From Pseudodesulfovibrio profundus (GTDB lineage: Bacteria; Desulfobacterota; Desulfovibrionia; Desulfovibrionales; Desulfovibrionaceae), in NCBI RefSeq assembly GCF_900217235.1, contig NZ_LT907975.1, forward strand, positions 965,001-1,029,000: a DNA stretch of 64,000 nt. The letters are read 5' to 3'. The translations under genes were made by a program, and so were the position numbers. The notes below the pieces were generated by a model that ran no database searches, had not been told where the DNA came from, and saw only the letters and a program-made list of their open reading frames with translations. This document shows positions 27,943-36,489 of this stretch, piece after piece; position 1 is the first letter of the stretch; every line of letters starts with the position of its first letter.

Positions 27943-28818
27943 CTAGTCTTCCTTCTTGTAAATGATAGCTCCCGGATGATGCACAGGCTTAAAAGCCCGT
28001 GATATATTGTGTAGCGATTCGGAATGCCCAATAACCAAATAACCGCCAGGGACAAGGTTGTCATAAAATGAACTGATAACCTGTTTTTTCATGTCATCGT
28101 CGAAGTATATGATAACATTACGACAAAACACAATATCAGATCGCTCAATACGCCGGATTTGACCACGATCCTTCAAGTTGATTTGACTGAACTGAACCAG
28201 TTTCTTCACTTCCGGCTTGATCGAGTTGCTCCCGTTGTCCATGTCGAAATACCGTTGAGCAATTTCCGGCGGCGTGGTCCGAAGCGTATAGTCGTTGTAT
28301 AGACCGCGACGAGCAGACTCCAACACGCGCTCGGACAAATCGTTAGCAGTAATTTTGATATCCCACTGACTGATTTCCGACTTCAGTATTTCATGCAGTA
28401 TGATCGCGATAGTATATGGCTCTTCACCTGTGGAACAGCCCGCCGACCATATACGCAACTTTCTGCCTTTCTTCCTGCACCCAGCCAGCACATCCTTCAG
28501 GATATTATGCTGAAACACTTCAAGCTGAGGCGGGTTTCGATAAAAACTGGTTTCATTGGTTGTTATGACTTCAAAGAGTTTTTTCAACTCCCGGTCCTTA
28601 CCAACATCAAACTTCAAGTAATTGTAATACTCGTCAAAACTCTTGAGATTGAGCTTCTTCAGCCTGTTCCCAAGTCGATTTTCCAGCAAGTATTTACGAT
28701 TATCAGCAATGTAGATTCCACATTGCTCATAAATATAGTCCCTTAAGCTCTGGAACTCCAAGTCAGAGACCTTGATGTCCTTGCCAAGGGTGATTGTCTT
28801 TGAAAAAAGCGACGACAT
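27943..28818 (-). CDS. cheR: Chemoreceptor methyltransferase CheR
   Basis: S-adenosylmethionine-dependent methyltransferase of 291 aa that methylates glutamates of chemoreceptors. It has an N-terminal helical domain (~20-85, DLEFQSLRDYIYEQCGIYI) and a Rossmann methyltransferase domain with RIWSAGCSTGEEPYTIAI as the SAM loop, then ITANDLSERVLESARRGLY and FCRNVIIYFDD. It ends GHSESLHNISRAFKPV as usual for CheR. It starts 7 bp after the HEAT repeat gene, so the two are cotranscribed. Confidence 0.95.
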   Translation of the reverse strand: MSSLFSKTITLGKDIKVSDLEFQSLRDYIYEQCGIYIADNRKYLLENRLGNRLKKLNLKSFDEYYNYLKFDVGKDRELKKLFEVITTNETSFYRNPPQLEVFQHNILKDVLAGCRKKGRKLRIWSAGCSTGEEPYTIAIILHEILKSEISQWDIKITANDLSERVLESARRGLYNDYTLRTTPPEIAQRYFDMDNGSNSIKPEVKKLVQFSQINLKDRGQIRRIERSDIVFCRNVIIYFDDDMKKQVISSFYDNLVPGGYLVIGHSESLHNISRAFKPVHHPGAIIYKKED

Positions 28819-28825
28819 GCCCCGC

Positions 28826-30763
28826 CTACTCCTGGGAGTCCTGAATATTATTTATGGCGTTCTCAGCAGCGCTTACCAGCTCATACTCGTCACTATCAGT
28901 TATGGCGAGCAAAGCCCTGAAGGCATCCGAACCACCAATGATTCCCAGCGACTCGATGACTTTCATGACGACAAAACGGTTGGGATTATCAAGCATCTCG
29001 ATGAGTTTGCCCACAGCTTCCTGACAACGGTGCTCGCTCAAGGCATCCACTGCACGAATCTTAACCCAGTCATCTTCATCGTCCAAAGCGCCGACCAGTT
29101 CTTTGACAAAAGATTCATTGAAGCACTTGCCCAGTATCTCAACCACTGTCAGGCGAACGTCCTTACTCTCGTCATTCAGCCTCCCCAAAACCAGGGCTCG
29201 CCAGTCATCATCGACCTGGCACCCTTCGGCCATGGCCTCGACAGCTACCTTGCGAATATCCGGGATTTCGTCTTCCAGGGCTTTTTTAAGAATGGCAATA
29301 TTATCCTGAGCATCAATACGACTCAATGCATACGTTGCCATAAGGCGATTCAATGGATCCTCGCTCTCGAACATCTCTTTGAACCGATCTTGAACTTCAG
29401 TAGTTCCAATGGCTATACAGGCATCAAGAGCCGCCTCCTTGACGTCATCATACTGATGGCCGAGCAGGGGGAAAATCAAATGGGCACACTCTTCAAGTTG
29501 CAGCTTTTCCCCAAGGAGATAGGCTGCGGACTTCAAGACAGTACCATCTGTGTGCTCTTCAAGAATTCGGATAAAGAAGTCTTTGGATGACTCATTGGCC
29601 TGCTCTGCTGCAATGGCTACAATCTGCCGCTGTACCTGCAATCCAACTCTCCAAAAGGCATCAATGAGAAGATTGCAGACTTCCAAGTCTTCCGTGCAGG
29701 CGTTGGGGCTGATCCTCGAAAGGACCTGTACAGCCACCTGAGCGACCTTTTGATCTTCGTCGAACACACCTTTTTTCAACGCATCCGTAACACCGATGTG
29801 CGAAAGGCTGTCTATGGTCACCGCCAATCGCTCGTGATCGACATCGGGATCAAGAGACTGAGCAATCTTGAGCATCCCTTCGGAAGCTTTTTCACCGCCC
29901 ACATAAGCCAATCCCTGAATTGCCGCATCCTGCGTTTCTTCATCTTCGTCCTCAAGGGCGACAAGAAGATATTCTCGGAAACGTGCTCGCTCTTCGTCAC
30001 TAAGCAATGTCAGTGACTTGCCACCAAGAATTTTTACAACGGATTTAACTATCTTATTGCGAAGAGCCGTATGGGAGTTATCGATCCTTTTCAGCAGCAT
30101 GGAAACGGCTTTGACGTTCCCCATTTCGCCAAGAGAATCGATGATCATGGAAGCCACGAGATCTGAGGCGCTATCCAGCGTCTTCACCAGCGCATCAACA
30201 GAGCTGGCGTGGCCTATTTTGGTCAATGCTTCAATAACCGAATACTGGACCCACTCTTCATCGTTGATCGCCTTGTTCAGGCATGGAGCAGCTTCGTCCA
30301 TTCCCAACTCCCCGAGACTCACGGCAGCCTGATAGCGAACATTGACTTCCGGGTCCTTGAGCAATGCATCACACAAAGGTTCAACAGCTAGCAGGCTATC
30401 CGTGGAACCAAGGATGTCTGCCGCAAAAATACGTATATCCGGGTCTTCATCGTGGACCAGTTCAATGAGGGATGGCATGTCCTGGCATCCTACTTCGCGC
30501 AGGATGTCCATGGAAAGGTTACGGACAGGCGCTTCATCGGAACGAAGCAAAGGCAGCACCGCGCGTACTGTCTCCTTTCCTCCAATCATCCGCAACGAGC
30601 TATCTGCCGCCTCCTGAATGCCCAAGTGATTTGTCAACAACAACTTGGCGAGCTGATCGACCGCCTCGACGCAATTGTTTTCTCCGGCACGAAACGCCCC
30701 CTCACGAATGACTTCTTTATCTTCACTGTTCAGTAAGGCTAGGTATTCAGTGCATTCAGCCAT
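28826..30763 (-). CDS. HEAT-repeat protein embedded in a chemotaxis operon
   Basis: A 645-aa acidic protein composed entirely of tandem ~30-residue HEAT/PBS-lyase-like helical repeats, such as AVEPLCDALLKDPEVNVRYQ followed by AAVSLGELG, and later SFVKELVGALDDEDDWVKIR. I see no enzymatic domain, signal peptide or membrane segment. Such solenoids act as protein-binding scaffolds. It sits between cheB (47 bp upstream) and cheR (7 bp downstream), so it is transcribed with them. A role as a scaffold or adaptor for the chemoreceptor modification enzymes is an inference from position only. Confidence 0.88.
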   Translation of the reverse strand: MAECTEYLALLNSEDKEVIREGAFRAGENNCVEAVDQLAKLLLTNHLGIQEAADSSLRMIGGKETVRAVLPLLRSDEAPVRNLSMDILREVGCQDMPSLIELVHDEDPDIRIFAADILGSTDSLLAVEPLCDALLKDPEVNVRYQAAVSLGELGMDEAAPCLNKAINDEEWVQYSVIEALTKIGHASSVDALVKTLDSASDLVASMIIDSLGEMGNVKAVSMLLKRIDNSHTALRNKIVKSVVKILGGKSLTLLSDEERARFREYLLVALEDEDEETQDAAIQGLAYVGGEKASEGMLKIAQSLDPDVDHERLAVTIDSLSHIGVTDALKKGVFDEDQKVAQVAVQVLSRISPNACTEDLEVCNLLIDAFWRVGLQVQRQIVAIAAEQANESSKDFFIRILEEHTDGTVLKSAAYLLGEKLQLEECAHLIFPLLGHQYDDVKEAALDACIAIGTTEVQDRFKEMFESEDPLNRLMATYALSRIDAQDNIAILKKALEDEIPDIRKVAVEAMAEGCQVDDDWRALVLGRLNDESKDVRLTVVEILGKCFNESFVKELVGALDDEDDWVKIRAVDALSEHRCQEAVGKLIEMLDNPNRFVVMKVIESLGIIGGSDAFRALLAITDSDEYELVSAAENAINNIQDSQE

Positions 30764-30810
30764 GTTGTCATCTCCATGTTCTGGTCTTGTATTCAGTGCT
30801 CGTCGATTGG

Positions 30811-31863
30811 CTATACGAACAGGTAATCCGTGATGGTGCCAGCCAGGTCGTCCAGGTCAACCACCTCGTCAGCCAGGTTTTCATCAACAATGGCTTTAGG
30901 CATACCATACACGACACATGTATTGTCGCTCTGGGCCAAAGCCTTGCCACCCTTGTTTTTCAGATCACGAATCCCTTCACAACCATCACTGCCCATCCCC
31001 GTCAATATCACTCCCAGCGCCCTTCGCCCGACAGCCTCTGCAACAGAACTGATCAGGACGTTGGCAGAAGGTTTGTACAGGGCATCAGCAGGCTGATCCG
31101 TTACGACGATGTTGATGCGGCTTATCTTTTGATCAAGGATGATGTGTTTTCCACCAGGAGCCACGTATGCATGACCGGGTTTGAAAACGTCACCATTCTC
31201 CGCTTCCTTCACTTTGATTTTACTTACGCCATCCAGACGCTGAGCAAAAGGACCAGTGAAGGCCGCCGGCATGTGCTGGGCAATGAGAATGCCAGCTGGA
31301 AAGTCTTCCGGGAGAGAAGAAAGAATTCTTTGGACAACAGGAGGACCACCAGTAGATACCCCAATGGCCACAACGTCACGTACCGGGCGTCCTTTTCGAG
31401 CCTTGGTCTGACTTACAGAAGGGACAGGTCGAGCGACAGGCCTGCGAGAAACGGCTCTATGGCGCATTTGTCGAGCAGCAACTGTTTTGACTCGCTCGAT
31501 CAAATCCTTTTCGATCTTGATGATATCCAATGAAACTTTGGAAAGCTGCTTCGGGATGAAGTCCACAGCACCAAGCTCCATGGCCTTGAGTGTGGCTTCC
31601 GCGCCTTCGGTGGTCAAGGAGCTGACCATCAACACAGGTCTGGGTGCTTCCATCATTATGTGCCTCAATGCGGTCAAACCGTCCATTTTCGGCATTTCGA
31701 TGTCCATGGTAACGACATCGGGATTCAACTTCCGCACCATCTCAAGGCCTTCCTGACCATCACGAGCTGTGCCGATCACCTTGATTCCGGGATCTTTATC
31801 AAGCATCGTGCTGATGGCCTTCCGCATAAATGCGGAATCATCCACGACAAGAACGTTAATCAC
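30811..31863 (-). CDS. cheB: Chemotaxis methylesterase/glutaminase CheB
   Basis: A 350-aa response regulator with a receiver domain (1-125; VLVVDDSAFMRK, phosphoacceptor Asp in VVTMDIEMPKMDG, Lys in FIPKQLS) and a C-terminal esterase (~160-345). Catalytic residues are visible: Ser in AIGVSTGGPPVV, His in IAQHMPAAFTG and Asp in TGMGSDGCEG. It removes methyl groups from receptors. It is first in the cluster and lies 225 bp from tRNA-Pro, where its promoter should be. Confidence 0.96.
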   Translation of the reverse strand: MINVLVVDDSAFMRKAISTMLDKDPGIKVIGTARDGQEGLEMVRKLNPDVVTMDIEMPKMDGLTALRHIMMEAPRPVLMVSSLTTEGAEATLKAMELGAVDFIPKQLSKVSLDIIKIEKDLIERVKTVAARQMRHRAVSRRPVARPVPSVSQTKARKGRPVRDVVAIGVSTGGPPVVQRILSSLPEDFPAGILIAQHMPAAFTGPFAQRLDGVSKIKVKEAENGDVFKPGHAYVAPGGKHIILDQKISRINIVVTDQPADALYKPSANVLISSVAEAVGRRALGVILTGMGSDGCEGIRDLKNKGGKALAQSDNTCVVYGMPKAIVDENLADEVVDLDDLAGTITDYLFV

Positions 31864-32088
31864 TCAACTATCTCCTGATTTTCCCCGACTATACATGTCG
31901 ATCCGTCAAGCCAGCTCTACACAGTTATCCACAATCTGAATACGCTATCAATCAACGCGGGGTACAAAACGTAATAATTAAGCTGAAATGATAGGCGTAA
32001 TTACTATGTTTGTCTATCATGTTAAATGAAATTATATTTTTACCTTGCCTTTTGAGCATTGCTACGCTAAACACCCCTCTCACGACAT

Positions 32089-32165
32089 CGGGATGTGGCT
32101 CAGTCTGGTAGAGCGCTGCGTTCGGGACGCAGAGATCGGAGGTTCAAATCCTCTCATCCCGACCA
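32089..32165 (+). tRNA. tRNA-Pro (anticodon CGG)
   Basis: 77 nt including an encoded CCA. Acceptor arms CGGGATG and CATCCCG pair perfectly. The anticodon stem CTGCG/CGCAG closes the loop TTCGGGA with anticodon CGG, and the T-loop GTTCAAATC is normal. It reads the CCG codon. Confidence 0.97.
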
Positions 32166-32173
32166 GAAAAAAC

Positions 32174-32207
32174 AGGCACTTACGAAATTTCTCGTAAGTG
32201 CCTTTTC
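32174..32207 (+). terminator. Terminator after tRNA-Pro
   Basis: A 12-bp stem (AGGCACTTACGA with its complement) and a T-run, 9 bp behind the tRNA. Confidence 0.88.
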
Positions 32208-32360
32208 TCATTTGTAGACCAGATTTTTGATTGTGGTCACACTTGAACTATTTGGTTTTCTGTCACATTTCTAGCCACTCCTTGTGGTGACAAGACAGAA
32301 TATGAGCAAATATTAAATAACTATAAAGTCTCTATCGTTGCGCTCTCGGCGGATGCAGTT
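32208..32360. other. Non-coding stretch between tRNA-Pro and the insertion sequence
   Basis: AT-rich sequence with no open frame of note. It includes GGTCACAC and GTGGTGAC segments that are loosely self-complementary. Its place behind a tRNA could mark a decayed integration, but I see no attachment-site copy of the tRNA end. Confidence 0.4.
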
Positions 32361-32453
32361 ACATGCGCCTCCCCCCATCCTTTGGACCACTGATCGGTCA
32401 TTTTAAGGTGGAGCCCGGCGTCCGAGTTTGTGCCTCCTTAGAGGCGGTTCGCC

Positions 32454-32528
32454 GTAGCCGTTGTGGAGCGTAGCCCGTCCCCGTAGGGGCGGCCCGAAGG
32501 GCCGAGGGCGGAGCGGAGCAACGGCTAC
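32454..32528. repeat. GC-rich multi-hairpin segment inside the IS
   Basis: Outer arms GTAGCCGTTG (32454-32463) and CAACGGCTAC (32519-32528) pair perfectly. Between them lie the nested hairpins GTCCCCGTAGGGGC and GGCCCGAAGGGCC. It falls between the orfB stop and the IS end. It could be a transcript terminator or structured RNA; the base composition differs from the rest of the element. Confidence 0.6.
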
Positions 32529-32536
32529 GAGCCAAG

Positions 32537-33364
32537 TCAATGAACATTCAAGTTGCTTCTGTATACGGCAGCGGGAGTTCTTTTGTCCAACGACGAATGA
32601 CCGCGCTCCTCGTTGTAATACCTAAAATAGCGCGTAAGCCCATGGTATAGCTCGATTCCATCACAGTACGCCCTAGGGTAAATATCCTCATATTTCACCG
32701 TCCACCACAGCCGCTCTATGAAGACATTGTCGATTGCGCGACCTTTGCCGTCCATGCTGATTGCAATTCCCTTGCTCTGCAAAACTCCGGTAAATTCACG
32801 ACTCGTGAACTGCGCTCCCTGGTCCGTGTTGAACACCTCCGGCGTAGAAATGCGCAAAGCCTTGTTGAGCGCCTCCACGCAGAAAGAACTATCCATCGAG
32901 TTCGATAGCTCCCAAGCCAGCACGAAGCGGCTCCACCAGTCTATCACTGCCACCAGGTACAGAAAGCCGCGCTGCATGGGGATGTAGGTGATGTCAGCGC
33001 TCCAGACTTGATTTTTCCTCTCAATGGCAACTCCTTTCAGCAGATACGGAAACACGGGATGCTCCGGATTGGGGACACTCGTATGCGGCCCTGGAGTGAT
33101 GGCTTGCAAGCCCATCAGTTGCATCAGTCGCTCAACTCGTTTGTGGTTGACTTGATGGCCTTGGGTCTTCAGCCAATCCGTCATGCGCGGCGAGCCGTAA
33201 TCCGGCTGACGCAGATACTGCTCGTCGATGAGACGCATCAAGGCTAAATTTTCATCGGATTCGGCTACAGGCTTGTAGTAAAATCCCGAACGGGAAATGC
33301 CTGCCAACTTGCATTGCCGCCGGATGGAATACTCCCGATCTGGTTTGATCCACTGGCGGCGCAC
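32537..33364 (-). CDS. IS3-family transposase OrfB (DDE catalytic subunit)
   Basis: A 275-aa integrase-like transposase, a rve-core DDE enzyme. The acidic triad is visible: Asp in WSADITYIPM, Asp in VFNTDQGAQFTS and Glu in NVFIERLWWTVKYEDIY. The N-terminal part contains the HTH_21-type region (GFYYKPVAESDENLALMRLI), and the C-terminus is NEERGHSSLDKRTPAAVY. It is probably made mainly as an OrfAB fusion by -1 frameshifting: the orfA end reads A7G (33385-33392 on the complementary strand) and the -1 frame runs without stop into orfB. Confidence 0.95.
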   Translation of the reverse strand: MRRQWIKPDREYSIRRQCKLAGISRSGFYYKPVAESDENLALMRLIDEQYLRQPDYGSPRMTDWLKTQGHQVNHKRVERLMQLMGLQAITPGPHTSVPNPEHPVFPYLLKGVAIERKNQVWSADITYIPMQRGFLYLVAVIDWWSRFVLAWELSNSMDSSFCVEALNKALRISTPEVFNTDQGAQFTSREFTGVLQSKGIAISMDGKGRAIDNVFIERLWWTVKYEDIYPRAYCDGIELYHGLTRYFRYYNEERGHSSLDKRTPAAVYRSNLNVH

Positions 33365-33378
33365 CTCAAGCGGCAGGC

Positions 33379-33657
33379 TTACAACTTTTTTTCAAGCCAC
33401 TTGATGTCCATCTTGAGCCGACCGATCTCCTCAAATAACGGTGCGGTTATCTCCTCCTGGCTTTTGGCTTTCTTGCCACTGGAAAAGATGTCATCGACAT
33501 TCTCAAGGAGCTGCCGCTTCCACGTGGAAATCTGATTGGGGTGCACTTTGTACTCCGCAGCCAGTTGCGCAAGCGTCTTCACGCCACGAATCGCCTCAAG
33601 TGCGACCTTGGCCTTAAACTTGTCCGAATGTTTCCGTCTTTTGCTGCTCTTTGTCAT
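33379..33657 (-). CDS. IS3-family transposase OrfA (DNA-binding subunit)
   Basis: A 92-aa HTH protein: KRRKHSDKFKAKVALEAIRG, then LAAEYKVHPNQISTWKRQLL, followed by a leucine-zipper-like tail (IGRLKMDIKWLEKKL). It binds the element's ends. A strong AAGGAAGGA precedes the ATG. The gene ends at a run of seven A followed by G, the frameshift site feeding orfB. Confidence 0.95.
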   Translation of the reverse strand: MTKSSKRRKHSDKFKAKVALEAIRGVKTLAQLAAEYKVHPNQISTWKRQLLENVDDIFSSGKKAKSQEEITAPLFEEIGRLKMDIKWLEKKL

Positions 33658-33739
33658 GCGTCCTTCCTTATCGGTTTAAGGACGCAGATTCCACCTTAAC
33701 CAGTGGTCCGAATTTCGGGGGAAAGCGCAACAACCTGCA

Positions 33740-34819
33740 TCATATACCGCACTGTTCAGCAGGTTCAAAGTTACTCCCGGCAGGAAAGACAACCAAATCC
33801 TCAACATCCTGACATATCCCAATCTGTTGCCCAATAGCGTGTTGATGGTGGCTCGGCACCAAGGCCTGGACCTCTTCACCGCTATCCAAACGAAGCGTAT
33901 ACAGGATTGTCGCACCACGAAAGGTCTTGGCCATAATAGTCGCCTCATGCGGGCTGTTGTCGTCATGCACAATGTCCTCGGGACGAATAAGCAAACTCAC
34001 CTCGCACCCCACACCACAATGAGAGGAGAACACCCCTTCCAATACTCCAAGCGCGCATTCGAGGGTGCCATCACCGGTAACTTTCCCCGTAATGAATGCC
34101 CCCTCGCCGACAAAACCTGCGACGAGTGTATTGCTCGGATGATGATAGACGGCATTAGGTGTATCCCATTGCTGCATTTCGCCACACGAAAGGACACCAA
34201 CTTTGTCTGCCATAGCAAACGCTTCATTCTGATTATGAGTAACCATAAGCGCCGTAATGGACCGGGCCTTAAGAATTTCCCGGATTTCCGATGACAAGGT
34301 TTCCCGCAGTGCGACATCAAGATTCGAAAAAGGCTCGTCCATAAGTAACAGCTTGGGTTCCGGCGCCAAAGCTCTCGCCAGTGCAACCCGCTGTTGCTGG
34401 CCACCAGACAATTCATGCGGGAACTTATCTTGCTCACTGGCAAGACCGACTGTCTCCAGTAGTTCAACAACCCGCTGCTTCTTCACCTCGGAGGAAGCGC
34501 CAAGCAAACCAAAAGACACATTGTCCGCCACGGAGAGATGCGGGAACAAGGCGTAATCCTGAAACACCATGCCTATATTGCGATTCTCAGGAGCCACAGA
34601 CGACGGACCGGATACAATCTGCCCATCGATAACGATACTGCCGCCAGCGATATCCTCGAATCCTGCGATGGTGCGCAAAAGAGTCGTCTTGCCGCACCCA
34701 CTGGGCCCCAGCAAACAACCAATATCCCCCTCATTCAAGGAGAAGGTGACATTCCTCACCACATGCAACTCATCGTAAAATTTATTTATGTTGCGTACTT
34801 CGAGAAGAGATTTCGTCAT
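33740..34819 (-). CDS. fbpC: Iron(III) ABC transporter ATP-binding protein
   Basis: ATPase of the FbpABC ferric-iron importer, 359 aa from the ATG at 34819, 2 bp behind fbpB; the longer frame is not supported. Walker A is GPSGCGKTTLLRTIAG, the signature is [17 protein letters not shown], Walker B is KLLLMDEPFSNLD and the switch His is in ALMVTHNQNEAF. The C-terminal ~110 residues are the regulatory OB-like (TOBE) domain usual for FbpC-type subunits. The IS3 element sits 10 bp behind its stop, so the native 3' end of the mRNA has been replaced. The coding region is intact. Confidence 0.93.
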   Translation of the reverse strand: MTKSLLEVRNINKFYDELHVVRNVTFSLNEGDIGCLLGPSGCGKTTLLRTIAGFEDIAGGSIVIDGQIVSGPSSVAPENRNIGMVFQDYALFPHLSVADNVSFGLLGASSEVKKQRVVELLETVGLASEQDKFPHELSGGQQQRVALARALAPEPKLLLMDEPFSNLDVALRETLSSEIREILKARSITALMVTHNQNEAFAMADKVGVLSCGEMQQWDTPNAVYHHPSNTLVAGFVGEGAFITGKVTGDGTLECALGVLEGVFSSHCGVGCEVSLLIRPEDIVHDDNSPHEATIMAKTFRGATILYTLRLDSGEEVQALVPSHHQHAIGQQIGICQDVEDLVVFPAGSNFEPAEQCGI

Positions 34820-34821
34820 AA

Positions 34822-36486
34822 CTATTTCTCCGACTGCCGCGTGAGCAACAGCACCGGTAAAAGCCCGACAAGAATGAGAACGACAGCCGGAATGGCCGCC
34901 AGCTCCCACTCTCCCTCGGATGTATATTCATAGATTTTAACGGACAGAGTGTCCCAACCGAAAGGTCGCATCATCAACGTTATGGGCATTTCCTTCATGA
35001 CATCCACCAGAACGAGAATGGCACCAGTCATGAGGCCCTTGTTTAGCATGGGAAGATAGATTCGGCGCAACAAGGCCGCCCCTGTAACTCCCATCGTGCG
35101 AGCTGCTTCGCCGATGGATGGCGTAATGCGCTGCATGGCAGCGTCCACAGACCCAAACCCGGCGGCAAGAAAACGGATCGCATAGGCAACAATCATCAAC
35201 CCCAAAGACCCTTGAATGAAAGGAGCTGGCTTGGTTCCTGTGACCCACGCGACAAACGCAATAAGACCGTTGTCCAGCCATGCTGCCGGGATGAAAATCC
35301 CAACGGCCAAAACCGTGCCAGGCAAGGCATACCCTAATGTCGCTATGCGAGAGGTCCAGGTAATTGTCGTACCGGGATCATTACGTTTGGCAAACGCCAG
35401 GACCATTGCCGACATAGTAGTGACAACAGCACCGACCAATCCCAGTGACAGCGTCTTAACACTGTAGTCAAAATATCTGACGGTATCGGGACCAACGACT
35501 TCCCACGCCCACATGCCAAGTTGAATGCACGGGATGACAAAGGCCAGTAGAAAGACAAGTGAGGATGCTCCGAAAGCACTCCACCTCCACACACCCGAAA
35601 GTTTGATCCGATCCGCCTGACTGGATCGCCCCGCCTCGGTGTAACGCATACGGGTACGCAACCGCTGTTCCACAACCAATGCCGTCAATACGAAAATAGC
35701 GAGTACGGAAGAAATCTGGGCAGCACTTTCCAACGAAAAAAGACCAAACCATGCCTTGTAAATAGCGGTGGTGAAGGTGTCATAGTTGAAGATGGAAACA
35801 GCACCGAAATCAGCAAGAGACTCCATACAAACTAGCACCAGCCCTGCGGCAACAAATGGTCGAGCCATGGGCAGAGCCACTTTGAAAAACGCTCTTGAAG
35901 GTTTCATCCCTAACGTACGAGCTGCTTCCATGGCAGTCCTTCCCTGAGTCATAAAAGCACTACGGGCCATCAGGTATACATAGGGATAAAAGGCCAGTGA
36001 GAGGATGGAGGCCACCCCGAAACCGTTACGGATGTCAATGAATCCAATAGAAGGGAAAGCGGCCCGGAGTGCGGTCTGCACAGGCCCGGAGAAATCAAAC
36101 AGACCAAGATACACAAAGGCGAAAACATATGGTGGAATGGCAAACGGCAACACCAATGCCCATGCAAAAAACTTGCGCCCCGGATAGTCACACGCTCCGG
36201 TGAGCCACCCCAACCCCACCCCCATGACGGCTGTCAATGGGACAATGCAGGCAAGTAGGAGCGCAGTATTGGAAACCAGTGTACCGAGTACATTTTCGAC
36301 AAGGTGCTTCCACACTTCCTGTTGGGGGACCAACAGATGCCCGACGATCACAAGCAACGGAACTGCGGCTGCCAAAGCAAGCAATACAGCTCCGAAGAAC
36401 CAGCCAGGCGACTGGAAGTGGAAAAGACGCCGCCGGGAAAGAAATCCTCCCTCCCCAGCGGCACGTGCTTTCAAGGTATGTGGCAT
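34822..36486 (-). CDS. fbpB: Iron(III) ABC transporter permease
   Basis: A 554-aa inner-membrane protein with about twelve predicted helices. It is a tandem duplication of the permease unit, as typical for FbpB. EAA loops are visible: MEAARTLGMKPSRAFFKVAL and IGEAARTMGVTGAALLRRIY. It forms the pore for iron delivered by FbpA and driven by FbpC. The start lies 3 bp after the fbpA stop, and its stop precedes fbpC by 2 bp, so the three genes form one operon. Confidence 0.93.
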   Translation of the reverse strand: MPHTLKARAAGEGGFLSRRRLFHFQSPGWFFGAVLLALAAAVPLLVIVGHLLVPQQEVWKHLVENVLGTLVSNTALLLACIVPLTAVMGVGLGWLTGACDYPGRKFFAWALVLPFAIPPYVFAFVYLGLFDFSGPVQTALRAAFPSIGFIDIRNGFGVASILSLAFYPYVYLMARSAFMTQGRTAMEAARTLGMKPSRAFFKVALPMARPFVAAGLVLVCMESLADFGAVSIFNYDTFTTAIYKAWFGLFSLESAAQISSVLAIFVLTALVVEQRLRTRMRYTEAGRSSQADRIKLSGVWRWSAFGASSLVFLLAFVIPCIQLGMWAWEVVGPDTVRYFDYSVKTLSLGLVGAVVTTMSAMVLAFAKRNDPGTTITWTSRIATLGYALPGTVLAVGIFIPAAWLDNGLIAFVAWVTGTKPAPFIQGSLGLMIVAYAIRFLAAGFGSVDAAMQRITPSIGEAARTMGVTGAALLRRIYLPMLNKGLMTGAILVLVDVMKEMPITLMMRPFGWDTLSVKIYEYTSEGEWELAAIPAVVLILVGLLPVLLLTRQSEK

Positions 36487-36489
36487 GAC

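Larger units (their letters stand above)
32364..33729 (-). mobile_element. Intact IS3-family insertion sequence (1366 bp)
   Basis: Both ends begin TGCGC and, read inward, match at about 22 of 29 positions (TGCGC-YTY-CCCCC, then GGACCACTG after seven variable bases). A 3-bp target duplication, ACA, flanks them (32361-32363 and 33730-33732), in line with IS3 behaviour. It carries overlapping-frame orfA and orfB with a slippery site. It lies 10 bp behind the fbpC stop. Removing it and one ACA restores a small palindrome, GATGCAG-loop-CTGCATC, with the insertion in its loop. Confidence 0.92.

Noticed and set aside
32089-32363. Integrative element in tRNA-Pro
   Set aside because: No integrase gene and no direct repeat of the tRNA 3' end were found downstream within the window.
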